A stretch of 64,000 nt of DNA from an uncultured Candidatus Melainabacteria bacterium. Lineage in GTDB: Bacteria > Cyanobacteriota > Vampirovibrionia > Gastranaerophilales > Gastranaerophilaceae. Positions 48,400 through 58,182 of this stretch are shown here, piece after piece (position 1 is the first letter of the stretch; each line of letters opens with the position of its first letter). The DNA is taken from the NCBI GenBank assembly GCA_934667125.1, contig CAKULF010000003.1, positions 124,001-188,000 of the forward strand. The letters run 5' to 3'. Made by a program: the position numbers and the translations under genes. The notes under the pieces are model-generated. The model worked only from the letters and a program-made list of their open reading frames with translations. It did not search any database and was not told the DNA's origin.

Positions 48400-49531
48400 A
48401 GAAATTAAGCAGAAAATCAAAGATGAATACAATAAATTAAGCATTTTAGACAGATACATCCTAAAACAGCTTTTTGATGTTTTTGCGCTTGGCGTAATCA
48501 TTTTCACATCAATCATTTTTGCTTCTGAAACTTTTACTCAATTAATTAAGCAAATTTCGCTATACGGAATCCCTTTTCATATAGCAATAATGATGATTGT
48601 GCTGAATTTGCCACAGGTTTTTGTTTTAACAATTCCGATTTCAACACTTTTTGCAACGGTTATGACGGTTAATGATTTGAGTTTGAAGTCTGAAATAACC
48701 ATTTTTAAAGCTTGCGGAATAAGTATCGAAAGAATTGCTCGCCCGATTTTGTGTTTTGCGCTTGTGATGACGGTTGTAAGCTTTGTTATAAATGAATTTA
48801 TTGTTCCTGTTGCTTCGGTTCAATCTAAATCTCTTGCGATTTATTCGCTTGAACAAAAGCATATTCCTGAAAATAAAATGAATTTTACAATTAAAGATAT
48901 TGATAAAGAAGGAAAGCTCAAACGTCTGTTTTATGCGCAATGGTGTAAAGATAAGACATTGAATAACGTTACGGTTGTTGATATTTCTAATCCTAAAAAT
49001 ATTCAAATCGTTCAAGCCAAAAAAGGAACGACGTCTGATTATGGTTGGAAATTTGATAACGGAGTTATATATACAATCTCCAAAAACGGCAAAATCTTTA
49101 ATACAAGCTTGTTTGAAGAGTCTGATGTTTCTTTTGGAATTGGTGATATTAATGAAATGGTTAAAGAAACGACTGCGGAATTTAATTTCTTTAAATTGAT
49201 GAAACATATCAAAAAGCAAAGAGCGCACCTTGAAAGGAAGATTTTCCTTGAATATAAAGTTAATTTGTTTGATAAATTGGCTCTTCCAATCACAACCTTT
49301 GCTCTTGCTTTAATTGGCATACCTCTTGGAATAACGCCTCCTCGGGTTAGGTTCAATAGAGGATTTTTGTTCAGTATTTTAATTATATTTATTTATTATG
49401 TAATAAGAGCATTGTCCATAAACCTTGGAACATCAGGCACTTTGCCGCCTTTTTTGGCTGCGTGGCTGCCTGTAATATCTATAACTTTGATTGGGGGATA
49501 TTTGTTCTATAAAAAAGCATATACTATTTAA
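48365..49531 (+). CDS. LptF/LptG-type permease
   Basis: 388 residues. Six membrane helices flank a periplasmic beta domain (about 175-285). The first helix is followed by SETFTQLIKQISLYGIPFH, and the pattern LPQVFVLTIPISTLFATVMTVN plus the final GTSGTLPPFLAAWLPVI is that of the YjgP/YjgQ family. These proteins form the LptFG pair with LptB and extract lipopolysaccharide from the inner membrane. One copy only is in this window; which of F or G it is cannot be told. This supports a diderm cell with LPS-like lipids. It starts inside tyrA. Confidence 0.85.
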   Translation: MINLGKIYTKYKEIKQKIKDEYNKLSILDRYILKQLFDVFALGVIIFTSIIFASETFTQLIKQISLYGIPFHIAIMMIVLNLPQVFVLTIPISTLFATVMTVNDLSLKSEITIFKACGISIERIARPILCFALVMTVVSFVINEFIVPVASVQSKSLAIYSLEQKHIPENKMNFTIKDIDKEGKLKRLFYAQWCKDKTLNNVTVVDISNPKNIQIVQAKKGTTSDYGWKFDNGVIYTISKNGKIFNTSLFEESDVSFGIGDINEMVKETTAEFNFFKLMKHIKKQRAHLERKIFLEYKVNLFDKLALPITTFALALIGIPLGITPPRVRFNRGFLFSILIIFIYYVIRALSINLGTSGTLPPFLAAWLPVISITLIGGYLFYKKAYTI

Positions 49532-49540
49532 GGATAAAAA

Positions 49541-50197
49541 ATGTTAATTAAAAAATGGCTAGATACCGTAATTGAAGATATTAAAACGATTGAAGCAAAG
49601 GATGTTGCGGCAAGAAATATTTTTGAGGTTATTTTTTTATATCAAGGTTTTCATGTTCTTTTAGCACATAGAATTGCGCATAAATTATTATATTGGAAAA
49701 TTCCGTTTATTCCTCGTTTAATTTCTCAAGTTGCAAGATTTTTAACAGGAATTGAAATTCATCCTGCTGCAAGAATTGGTAAAAGATTTTTTATTGACCA
49801 CGGAATGGGCGTTGTTATTGGCGAAACTACTATAATAGGGGATGATGTTTTAATTTATCAAGGCGTAACCCTAGGCGGAACAGGAAAAGACCTCGGCAAG
49901 CGCCATCCGACTATTGGAAATTTTGTAACAGTTGGTGCTGGAGCTAAAGTTTTAGGAAATATTACAATTGGGGATTATTCTTCAATAGGGGCTGGTTCAG
50001 TTGTAATTGATAATGTTCCTGAACATTGTACGGTTGTAGGCATTCCGGGGCGAATTGTTAAACAAAAAGAATATGTTCAAGGCGAATTGCAACACAATCG
50101 TATCCCTGACCCTGTTAAATGCGAAATTAACCGCTTGACTTATGAAGTTAAGGAACTGCGGGAGAAGATTGAAAAATTGGAGAAGATTAGCCTCTAA
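49541..50197 (+). CDS. cysE: Serine O-acetyltransferase
   Basis: 218 residues. A left-handed beta helix shown by hexapeptide repeats: IEIHPAARIGKRFFIDHGMG, GVVIGETTIIGDDVLIYQGV, GKRHPTIGNFVTVGAGAKVLG. This is the short CysE/EpsC form. It acetylates serine with acetyl-CoA in the cysteine pathway. AAGGA precedes the ATG, 9 nt after the permease gene. Its end overlaps the recG end by 11 nt (convergent). Confidence 0.92.
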   Translation: MLIKKWLDTVIEDIKTIEAKDVAARNIFEVIFLYQGFHVLLAHRIAHKLLYWKIPFIPRLISQVARFLTGIEIHPAARIGKRFFIDHGMGVVIGETTIIGDDVLIYQGVTLGGTGKDLGKRHPTIGNFVTVGAGAKVLGNITIGDYSSIGAGSVVIDNVPEHCTVVGIPGRIVKQKEYVQGELQHNRIPDPVKCEINRLTYEVKELREKIEKLEKISL

Positions 50198-52580
50198 ACA
50201 TATTGTTGCTTTCGACTTCTTTTTTCAACAGCGGATAATCATTAATATCTTTTTCTTTTACAAATTTCATAGCTTCTTTTCTTGCGTTTTCAAGAATTTC
50301 AGCGTCATTTACAATATCAGCCAATTTAAAATCAGGAAGTCCTGATTGTCTTGTGCCCAAAAATTCCCCAGGGCCACGGAGTTCAAGGTCTTTTTGGGAA
50401 ATAATAAAACCGTTATTTGTTTTTGTCATAATTGAAAGTTTGTTTTTAACTTCTGCTGAAGATGATGTGGTGATTAAAGCGCAATATGATTGAAGTTCGC
50501 TTCTTCCAACACGTCCTCTTAATTGGTGCAATTGCGATAAGCCAAATCTTTCAGCGTTTTCAATAACTATAACAGTAGCGTTTGGATTATCGACCCCAAC
50601 TTCCACAACCGTTGTTGCAACAAGAATATCGAACTTTTGATTTTTAAAATCATTCATTACGTTTTCTTTTTCTTCGGCGGTCATTTTTCCGTGCAAAAGC
50701 CCGATTTTATATTGTGAAAATTCGCCCTCTTGAAGCTTTTGAGCCTCGATTGTAGCGGCTTTTGCCGATAAAGTTTCGCTTTCTTCAATCAAAGGATAAA
50801 CAATATAAGCTTGATGTTTGAAAAATATTTCTTTTTTGATTAAATCATAGATTTTTTTTCTTTCGTTTGCGCCGCCAAGCGTTGTTATGATTGGTTTTCT
50901 TCCGTTTGGAAGTTCATCTATAACAGACACATCAAGATCGCCATGGAGCGATAAAGCAAGTGTTCTTGGAATTGGAGTTGCTGTCATATTAAGCATTTGG
51001 GGCATTTTTCCTTTGTTTAATAAAGCGCTCCTTTGCTTTACTCCAAACCTGTGTTGCTCGTCAATTACGATTGCGCCAAGGTTTTGAAATTCAACTTTTT
51101 CTTGTATTAAAGCGTGTGTTCCAACGGCAACGTTGATTTGCCCGTTTTTAAGGTTTGTGTTCATTTCTCTTTTTATTTTTGCGCTATTCTTTCCGCTAAA
51201 CAGTCCAACGCTAAGCCCTAAGGGGGTTAGCCAAGAAGAGAAGTTCTTAAAATGTTGAATGGCAAGGATTTCCGTCGGCGCCATAATTGCTCCTTGATAT
51301 CCGTTTTCAATTGCACACAATAGCGCAATACAAGCTACAACTGTCTTTCCGCTACCAACATCACCCTGTAGTAGCCTTTGCATTGGGCTTGTTGAATTCA
51401 TATCGGATAAAATCTCGTCTATTGCTTGTTTTTGCCCGTTTGTAAGTTCAAAAGGCAAGTTTTTTATAAATTTTTCAACAAGTCCACCTTTTTTGACTGA
51501 AAGCTTAATTGAAGTATTTGATAGATTTTCCTTTCTGATTAGCGCCAAATTTAGCTGCATTGTAAATAATTCATCAAAAACCAGCCTTTTTCTTGCTTTA
51601 TCAATTTCATCTTGATTTTTTGGCTTGTGGATATCAATTATAGCTTGCTTTTTGTCTATCAAATCATATTCAGCTTTAATATCATTTGGAATAGGGTCTT
51701 CAATTTTATCTTGAAACTTAATTAAAGCGTTATTTATAGCATTTATCAAGGTTTTTGGGTTAAGATTTTCAACAAGAGCATAAATTGGAACGATATTTGA
51801 ATTTGTTTTATCAATATCAACCCCGTCGCCTAAAACCTGAATTTGAGCCTTATCAAGAGTAGTTCTTGAATTAAAATCATCATATTTAACTTTGCCATAA
51901 ACCATAACGGTTGAATTTATCGGATATTGAGATTTATAGTGTTCAATTAGTTTTCTTGAAGTTGTTTTTAAGAAAAAGTTAATACAAATTGTGCCTGTTG
52001 AATCTTTAATATAAACCGTAAAAATCGTCAGTTTGTTTTTTGTTGTATAATGTTTCAAGCCTGAAATCACGCCATAAAGCGTCACTTGCTCGCCTAAAAC
52101 AAGGTCTTTAATTTTTTTATTCGTAGAATAATCCACATATTTTCTTGGATAATATTCAATCAAATCCTTAACATAACGAATTCCCATTTTGTTAAAAACT
52201 TTAGCTAAAATAGGTCCAACCCCTTTAACAAAAGCAACATCAATTTGTTCAATTTCTTCTGTGTATTCTTTTTTATCTTTAGAATTTGCTGGGGCAGTTT
52301 TTGGTTTGATTAATTTTCTTAAGCGTGAAAAAGTTTCAAGAGTCTTATCAATTGTGGCTTTTCTGTGGTAAACATCATCATTTTTATATTGCTCAAAAAG
52401 GTTGATTAAATCCGAAATATTTTGCTTTTCGACTTTATTTATTCTCCTTAAAACATCATGCAAAGTGCTTATCATAAATTTTGAAAAGCAGGTTTTTCTT
52501 CCGTCAAAATTTATGTAGCGATACTTAATTTCCAGTGATACGGCGGTTTTTACTTTTTCATATATAACGTCAAAACTCAA
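50187..52580 (-). CDS. recG: ATP-dependent DNA helicase RecG
   Basis: 797 residues. The N-terminal wedge domain binds branched DNA (GVGPILAKVFNKMGIRYVKD, DLIEYYPRKYVDYS). The motor has Walker A QGDVGSGKTVVACIAL at about 410, the DEQH box (IVIDEQHRFGVKQR) and MTATPIPRTLALSLHGDLDV, then RGRVGRSELQSYC. It rescues stalled forks and branch-migrates Holliday junctions. The start is TTG at 52580, 2 nt after the cyclase stop. No in-frame ATG is nearby: the next candidate would be about residue 36, which would cut into the domain. It is probably translated by coupling to the cyclase gene. Confidence 0.92.
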   Translation of the reverse strand: MSFDVIYEKVKTAVSLEIKYRYINFDGRKTCFSKFMISTLHDVLRRINKVEKQNISDLINLFEQYKNDDVYHRKATIDKTLETFSRLRKLIKPKTAPANSKDKKEYTEEIEQIDVAFVKGVGPILAKVFNKMGIRYVKDLIEYYPRKYVDYSTNKKIKDLVLGEQVTLYGVISGLKHYTTKNKLTIFTVYIKDSTGTICINFFLKTTSRKLIEHYKSQYPINSTVMVYGKVKYDDFNSRTTLDKAQIQVLGDGVDIDKTNSNIVPIYALVENLNPKTLINAINNALIKFQDKIEDPIPNDIKAEYDLIDKKQAIIDIHKPKNQDEIDKARKRLVFDELFTMQLNLALIRKENLSNTSIKLSVKKGGLVEKFIKNLPFELTNGQKQAIDEILSDMNSTSPMQRLLQGDVGSGKTVVACIALLCAIENGYQGAIMAPTEILAIQHFKNFSSWLTPLGLSVGLFSGKNSAKIKREMNTNLKNGQINVAVGTHALIQEKVEFQNLGAIVIDEQHRFGVKQRSALLNKGKMPQMLNMTATPIPRTLALSLHGDLDVSVIDELPNGRKPIITTLGGANERKKIYDLIKKEIFFKHQAYIVYPLIEESETLSAKAATIEAQKLQEGEFSQYKIGLLHGKMTAEEKENVMNDFKNQKFDILVATTVVEVGVDNPNATVIVIENAERFGLSQLHQLRGRVGRSELQSYCALITTSSSAEVKNKLSIMTKTNNGFIISQKDLELRGPGEFLGTRQSGLPDFKLADIVNDAEILENARKEAMKFVKEKDINDYPLLKKEVESNNMFRG

Positions 52581-52582
52581 AA

Positions 52583-54544
52583 TTATGCCTTGTCAATTAC
52601 TCGTACAACTTCATATAGATTGATTTTGTTTTGTTTTCCTCTGATTGTTACATTATTGATTGTGATAACATCAAGATAGGATTTTACAATATTGTATGTT
52701 GATTCGCTGATTAAAAAATTAGTTTTATAAACTTTATTGTAATTTTCTATTCTGCTTGCTGTATTTACTGTATCACCAATAACAGTATATTCCAAGCGGT
52801 CTTTTGAGCCGATATTGCCAATAAATGCTTCGCCTGTTGAAATTCCTATTCCGATTTCAATTCTCGGCAAGCCCTTATCTTCCCATTTATCTTGAAAATA
52901 TTTAACTTTTTTAAGCATTTGATTAGCGCAACGAACAGCGTCAAGTGCGTGGTTTTTGGTGTGTTTCGGTTCGCCAAAAATAGCTAAAATGGCGTCTCCC
53001 ATAAACTTATTCAAAACGCCGTTATTTTCTTCAATAATTGGAACCATAGCGGAAAAATATTCGTTCAGCAAAGTTGTAACTGAGCTGGCATCAAGCCTTT
53101 CTGATATTGAAGTAAAGTTTCTAATATCTGCAAATAAAACTGTAATATTTGCTCTTTTGCCCCCAGGTTCAATGTTATCAATATTTTTTACAACGTTTTC
53201 CATAACTTCTTGGGATAAATATTTTCCCATTGCACGCTGTATCTTTGATTTTTTAACGTTTTCAACCAAATATCGATATGAATACGCACAACCTATTGCA
53301 ACAATAATGAACACTTCAGGCGTGATTAAATCTATTGCAATTCTGTTGTAGAACATAAATAAGGCAAAAAATGCGTATAATATCATAGTGACAACGCTTG
53401 ATAAAAGAGCTGTGCCAGTTGGCATTACGCTTACAAACAAAAATACAAGCATGAAAACAAAAAGACAAATCAAAAGATTATAAGCTTTATTTACCGACGT
53501 AAAATATTCATTTTTCAATATATTATTGAAGTTTGTTGCTTGAATATCAACTCCTGCAAATGTTTCAGATATTGGTGTTCGCCCAACGTCAGATAAAGCT
53601 TGAGCGTTAGCATTAGAACCAATAAAAATTATTTTATTTTCAAATTCGGCTGGGTCTATTATTGGCTTTTTGCCCGCTTTTAAGGCTCTATAAGATAAAA
53701 TGATATCTGAAGCGGAGTATTTTTTATGAGAATAAATTCCGTCATTGGATTTATAAAAACAAATAAAATTGGAAATAAATCCGTTAACGTTTTGAATTGG
53801 AATATTTAATGTATAGTTTTGAGAAATTCCATAGATGTTGCTATCGGTTAAAACATATTCCTTAATTCCTGTTAAATTTGAATACAAAACAAGCGCTAAA
53901 GATGGATAAAACTCGCCATTGTATTCAACCAAATGCCCTGCTTTTCTGATGTAGCCGTCTGAATCAACAGGAATATTAACAACTCCAATATTTTTAACAT
54001 CTTCATAATATTTAAAAGGCGAAGCGGTGAAGCTTTTTAGAGAAGATGTGATTTTTTTTGTTTTTGTTCTTTTGTCTATAATTTTAATTTTGTTTTTTTG
54101 TTTGATGATTGAATTGTAGCGGTCTTTATTTTTATCTTTTGCAAATTCATCATAAGAAAAAGCATAACCAACCGTCAATTTTTGATAATCTTTAATTTTA
54201 TTAAAAAATTTCTCATCGCTTTTTGGATGTTCTGTGTCGGGCGCTACGATAATAGCGTCGTATGCCATAAATTTTGCTTTGGTGTAATATTCAAAATAAT
54301 TGAAAATTTCAAGATATTGCTCTCTTTTCCAAGGCCATCTTCCAATTTCATTTAAAGATTTATCATCAACAACAACAAGATTAACGTCATTTGAAGCGAT
54401 TTTATTGAATATCGTCAATTTATTCATTAAATTATAAGATTTGTAGCGCAAAAAATCGCCTGCTAAAAAATAAATGCTAAGAAAAATAAATGCAAAAATT
54501 ATAAATAGATATTTAACGTTTTTTTTGCCCAAATTCTTATCCAT
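52583..54544 (-). CDS. CHASE2 adenylate cyclase
   Basis: 653 residues. It has one N-terminal membrane helix (about 11-28), then an extracytoplasmic sensor of the CHASE2 type (VDDKSLNEIGRWPWKREQY at about 56-74), three further membrane helices (about 360-430), and a class III cyclase domain from about 471. The catalytic residues look complete: metal Asp in FADIRNFT, KFMGDAILAIF (Lys and second Asp), and YTVIGDTVNTASRIE (Asp, Asn and Arg). So it should make cAMP from ATP inside the cell in response to an outside signal. The promoter appears leaderless (TAAAAT, 6 nt, ATG). Confidence 0.88.
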   Translation of the reverse strand: MDKNLGKKNVKYLFIIFAFIFLSIYFLAGDFLRYKSYNLMNKLTIFNKIASNDVNLVVVDDKSLNEIGRWPWKREQYLEIFNYFEYYTKAKFMAYDAIIVAPDTEHPKSDEKFFNKIKDYQKLTVGYAFSYDEFAKDKNKDRYNSIIKQKNKIKIIDKRTKTKKITSSLKSFTASPFKYYEDVKNIGVVNIPVDSDGYIRKAGHLVEYNGEFYPSLALVLYSNLTGIKEYVLTDSNIYGISQNYTLNIPIQNVNGFISNFICFYKSNDGIYSHKKYSASDIILSYRALKAGKKPIIDPAEFENKIIFIGSNANAQALSDVGRTPISETFAGVDIQATNFNNILKNEYFTSVNKAYNLLICLFVFMLVFLFVSVMPTGTALLSSVVTMILYAFFALFMFYNRIAIDLITPEVFIIVAIGCAYSYRYLVENVKKSKIQRAMGKYLSQEVMENVVKNIDNIEPGGKRANITVLFADIRNFTSISERLDASSVTTLLNEYFSAMVPIIEENNGVLNKFMGDAILAIFGEPKHTKNHALDAVRCANQMLKKVKYFQDKWEDKGLPRIEIGIGISTGEAFIGNIGSKDRLEYTVIGDTVNTASRIENYNKVYKTNFLISESTYNIVKSYLDVITINNVTIRGKQNKINLYEVVRVIDKA

Positions 54545-54550
54545 AGTGAT

Positions 54551-54556
54551 ATTTTA
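54551..54556 (-). promoter_or_regulatory. Putative leaderless -10 box (TAAAAT)
   Basis: On the minus strand TAAAAT, ATCACT, ATG (54544); no Shine-Dalgarno sequence. Confidence 0.5.
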
Positions 54557-54596
54557 TAATAGTTTCAACTTATTATCAAGAAAATTAGCCTTATTG

Positions 54597-55331
54597 TTAG
54601 TTTTCTGTAATATAGTTGTGCGAATACCATTCAATATCGTCGCACAATGGCGCTAATGGCACTTTGCATTTATATTTAATTCTTAATGCGCAAGATATGA
54701 AAAAGTCTGCTAAATGCGGATTTTGAGCCAGTATCGGGCTTGTTAAATATGTTCCTATAACGTTATTAAACCTTGCTCCTTCGGTTTTATCTTCGCCGTT
54801 GTTGCCTTTTCCTTTTGTAATGGTCAAAAAAGGCGTCGTGTTTGCTTTAAGATATGTTACTATTCTGTGGTTTTCAAAGCCTGCAATGGTTTTATTTTTC
54901 AAAAAATGGCAAATTCCCGTGACGTTTCCGAAAATATGCTTTCTTGAAGCAATAGAGTCAACATCAAGAATTTTAATCCCTTCTATTCTTGTTTTGTTGT
55001 GAAGTTGATAATAATTTCCAAAAAGTTGATAACCGCAATTAACTGCAAGCATTGGAACACCGGCGGCAGCTGCCACCATTAATTCATCTTTATTTTTTTC
55101 TAAATGACCAAGCGCAACTTCAAGGCTTGAAGTGTTTGAGCCGCCAATATAATAAAAATCGTATTTTGAAGCTGAAATCTTCTCATAGTCATTGATTTCA
55201 TATATATTAACTTCAACATCTCTTAAATTAGCACGATATTTAAAAGCTTCCACATTTGCTCTGTCGCAAAAGCTTTCTAAAATATCAGGATATAGATATG
55301 CAATTTTTAATTTAAGAGGATTTTTTGACAT
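54597..55331 (-). CDS. gatD: GatD-like glutamine amidotransferase
   Basis: 244 residues of class I glutamine amidotransferase type (CobQ/GatD branch). The nucleophile block reads AVNCGYQLFGNYY (Cys). The block that carries the catalytic His in GatD, written GTYLHGP, here reads GTYLTSPILAQNP, so that His looks to be Thr. GatD works with MurT to amidate lipid II glutamate; no murT gene is beside it here. The first 25 nt overlap the end of proS upstream. The function is uncertain given the missing His. Confidence 0.65.
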   Translation of the reverse strand: MSKNPLKLKIAYLYPDILESFCDRANVEAFKYRANLRDVEVNIYEINDYEKISASKYDFYYIGGSNTSSLEVALGHLEKNKDELMVAAAAGVPMLAVNCGYQLFGNYYQLHNKTRIEGIKILDVDSIASRKHIFGNVTGICHFLKNKTIAGFENHRIVTYLKANTTPFLTITKGKGNNGEDKTEGARFNNVIGTYLTSPILAQNPHLADFFISCALRIKYKCKVPLAPLCDDIEWYSHNYITEN

Positions 55332-57022
55332 TCTTTGATGGCTTCATCTACTGTTATTTTCTTCATTATACCATCTTTTCTTGTTTTAAACTCAACAAGA
55401 CCTTCATTTATGGTTTTTCCAACAGTAATTCTAATCGGAAATCCGATTAATTCACTATCTTTAAATTTAACGCCTGCTCTGTCGCTTCTATCGTCTAAAA
55501 CTGTTTCAATTCCAAGTTTATTTAATTCATCATACAGTTTTAGAGCGTTTGTTCTTTGAGCTTCATCATCCATATTAATTGGAACGATATCAACGTGATA
55601 TGGAGCTATTTCAATCGGCCAAACGATACCAAATTCATCATGATATTTTTCAATTGCAGCCGCCATTGTTCTTGTTACTCCAATTCCGTAACAACCCATA
55701 ATATAAGGTTTTAATTTGCCGTTTTCATCTGTATAACAAGCATTCATTGGTTCAGAATATTTTGTTCCTAATTGGAAAATGTTTCCAACTTCAATTCCTC
55801 GAGTAACTTTTAGAGGTTTTTTGCAAACAGGACAATATTCGCCAACTTTTACGATTGAAATATCATGAAATTCTTTTATATTTTCTTCTAAATTAGCGCC
55901 AACAAGGTGTTTATCCTTGATATTTGCTCCAACAACAAAGTTTTTCATTCCTTTAACTGTGTTATCAAAAATTACTTTAACTTTAGATGTATCAACATTT
56001 TTATATGAAATAAATCCTGCTGTAGAATTAAGATATTCTTCAACTTCAGCGTTTTCCATAGGACGAATTTCAACAGCACCTACGGCATTCATTAATTTTG
56101 TTTCTTCAACATCTTTATCGCCTCTAATCATAGCTAAAACAGGCTTAGAATCGGCAATATAGGCTACTGCTTTTAAAATGCAATTAGCGTCAACTTTTAA
56201 GAAATTAGCCAATTCTTCAATTGTTTTAGTATTTGGTGTATCAACAAGTTTTTCTTCGCTGTAGCCATAATCAGCGCCATTTGTTTCTTCAACAGGCAAA
56301 ATAGAAACAGCATGGTTTGAATTTGCGCTATAATCACAGCTTTCGCAATAAAATACGTCATTTTCGCCAACCATTGTGTCTGTTAAAACCATATATTCGT
56401 GTGATACAGCGCCACCAATAGCTCCGCTATCGGATTGAACAGCCTTTGTTTCAAGCCCGCAGCGTTTAAAGATATTTGTATATGTTTTTGCCATAACTTC
56501 ATATTCACGCTCTAAATCGTCTTGAGAGGTGTGGAAGCTATAAGCGTCTTTCATTGTAAATTCTCTACCTCTTAAAAGTCCGAAACGAGGGCGAATTTCA
56601 TCTCTGAATTTTGTTTGAATTTGATAAACATTTAAAGGAAGTTGCTTATAAGAATTAACAACATCAGCTACAACGCTTGTTACAACTTCTTCATGGGTTG
56701 GAGCAAGGCACATTTCAACGTCGTGTCTATCTTTACAGCGAAGTAATTCTTTGCCGTATTTTGCCCAACGTCCGCTTTTTTGCCAAATTTCAGCAGGTTG
56801 AACAAATGGCATTAAAAGTTCTTGAGCGCCAGCAGCATTCATTTCTTCACGAATTATATTTGAAATTTTTGTTAAAACCCTTTGTGCTAGGGGCATATAG
56901 GTATAAATTCCATTTGCCAGTTTTTTAATATAGCCTGCTCTAACCATTAATTTATGAGAAATCGCTTCTGCGTCGTTTGGAAATTCTCTTAAAGTTTGCA
57001 CAAAAAGTTTTGACATTTTCAT
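55307..57022 (-). CDS. proS: Prolyl-tRNA synthetase
   Basis: 571 residues. Class II core with motif 1-like YTYMPLAQRVLTKISNIIRE, motif 2 region FRDEIRPRFGLLRGREFTMK and the motif 3 region IMGCYGIGVTRTMAAAI. Between motifs 2 and 3 sits the editing (INS/YbaK-type) domain, as in standard bacterial ProRS (FLKVDANCILKAV region). AGGAG precedes the ATG, 12 nt away. It charges tRNA-Pro. GatD-like overlaps its end. Confidence 0.95.
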   Translation of the reverse strand: MKMSKLFVQTLREFPNDAEAISHKLMVRAGYIKKLANGIYTYMPLAQRVLTKISNIIREEMNAAGAQELLMPFVQPAEIWQKSGRWAKYGKELLRCKDRHDVEMCLAPTHEEVVTSVVADVVNSYKQLPLNVYQIQTKFRDEIRPRFGLLRGREFTMKDAYSFHTSQDDLEREYEVMAKTYTNIFKRCGLETKAVQSDSGAIGGAVSHEYMVLTDTMVGENDVFYCESCDYSANSNHAVSILPVEETNGADYGYSEEKLVDTPNTKTIEELANFLKVDANCILKAVAYIADSKPVLAMIRGDKDVEETKLMNAVGAVEIRPMENAEVEEYLNSTAGFISYKNVDTSKVKVIFDNTVKGMKNFVVGANIKDKHLVGANLEENIKEFHDISIVKVGEYCPVCKKPLKVTRGIEVGNIFQLGTKYSEPMNACYTDENGKLKPYIMGCYGIGVTRTMAAAIEKYHDEFGIVWPIEIAPYHVDIVPINMDDEAQRTNALKLYDELNKLGIETVLDDRSDRAGVKFKDSELIGFPIRITVGKTINEGLVEFKTRKDGIMKKITVDEAIKECQKILLN

Positions 57023-57092
57023 AATTCAATTATTCTCCTAAGATATTTAATACAATGATTTTATCTTAAAAGAATAAGAAAATAAATATTTT

Positions 57093-58166
57093 TTAATTTA
57101 TTGCTTCAAGAGTGTTAACATCAAACAAATGTAATTGACGAGGATTGATTGAAAAAGACATCTCATCTTTTACTTCTGTTTGGGCTGAAACCGTTGCGCA
57201 GTATTCTTTTTTGCCTATATTAAAGTATAAATTTTTAAATGAGCCTAAATTTTCTTCGAAATGAACTTTTGCGCTGAATTTAATACTGTTAAAATGAAAA
57301 TCAGGATTATCAATCGTTGCGATTTGTTCGCTTCTAACCCCTAAAATTATTTTATTTTCGCATTTGCTCGCTTGAGGAAGAGAGGATAGGCTAAATATCA
57401 CATTTCCAAAGGAAACAAAGCCGTCTTTAACGTCTGCTTCGATTAAATTCATTGGGTTTGTGCCCATAAAAGTTGCAACAAAGGTGTTTTTCGGGTGATT
57501 ATATATATTTTCAGGTGTGTCGACTTGTTGAATTATCCCTTTATCCAATACAACAATTCTATCCCCCATAGTCAATGCCTCAGTTTGATCATGGGTTACA
57601 TATATAAATGTTGTTTTAAGCTTTTCATGGAGCTTTTTAATTTCGGCACGCATTTGTATTCTTAATTTAGCGTCTAAATTAGACAAAGGTTCATCCATTA
57701 AAAACACTTTTGGTTCACGAACAATGGCTCTAGCTAGCGCTACTCTTTGTCTTTGACCGCCTGAAAGTTCTTTTGGTTTATAGGTTAAATAATCTTCAAG
57801 TTTTAAAATTTCGGCTGCTCTTGAAATTCTTCTTTCAATTTCACATTTTGCCGTGTGGCGAACTTTTAAGCCTAGAGCGATGTTTTCCTTAACGCTCATG
57901 TGTGGATATAGTGCATAGCTTTGAAAAACCATAGCAATGTTTCTATCTTTCGGGGAAAGATTATTAACGACTTTATCTTCGATAATAATATCTCCATTTG
58001 TTTGCTTTTCAAGCCCTGCAATAATTCTTAAAAGGGTTGATTTTCCGCAGCCTGAAGCGCCGACAAGAACGATAAATTCGCCATCTTTAATATCTAAATC
58101 TATATTTTTTAATATTTCATTTTTCCCGAAACTTTTTGAAATATTATTTAAAGAAACATTTGCCAT
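57093..58166 (-). CDS. Sugar-type ABC transporter ATPase (MalK/UgpC family)
   Basis: 357 residues. Walker A GASGCGKST at 36-44, LSGGQRQRVALARAI signature near 134-148, Walker B VFLMDEPLSNLDAKLR, and a C-terminal TOBE-like beta region (from about 235). The length and the NLDAKLRIQMRAEIKKLH pattern place it in the MalK/UgpC carbohydrate branch. It drives import of sugars or glycerol phosphates. Its permease and binding-protein partners are not adjacent; shared multi-transporter use of one MsmK/UgpC ATPase is known in other bacteria. It lies 16 nt after the degenerate kinase gene. Confidence 0.88.
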   Translation of the reverse strand: MANVSLNNISKSFGKNEILKNIDLDIKDGEFIVLVGASGCGKSTLLRIIAGLEKQTNGDIIIEDKVVNNLSPKDRNIAMVFQSYALYPHMSVKENIALGLKVRHTAKCEIERRISRAAEILKLEDYLTYKPKELSGGQRQRVALARAIVREPKVFLMDEPLSNLDAKLRIQMRAEIKKLHEKLKTTFIYVTHDQTEALTMGDRIVVLDKGIIQQVDTPENIYNHPKNTFVATFMGTNPMNLIEADVKDGFVSFGNVIFSLSSLPQASKCENKIILGVRSEQIATIDNPDFHFNSIKFSAKVHFEENLGSFKNLYFNIGKKEYCATVSAQTEVKDEMSFSINPRQLHLFDVNTLEAIN

Positions 58167-58182
58167 ATTATTTATCCATCTT

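Noticed and set aside
48641..49228. Minus-strand ORF inside the lptF/G gene (195 codons)
   Set aside because: Arg/Asn/Phe-rich shadow of a well-supported membrane permease frame; no ribosome site or pattern.
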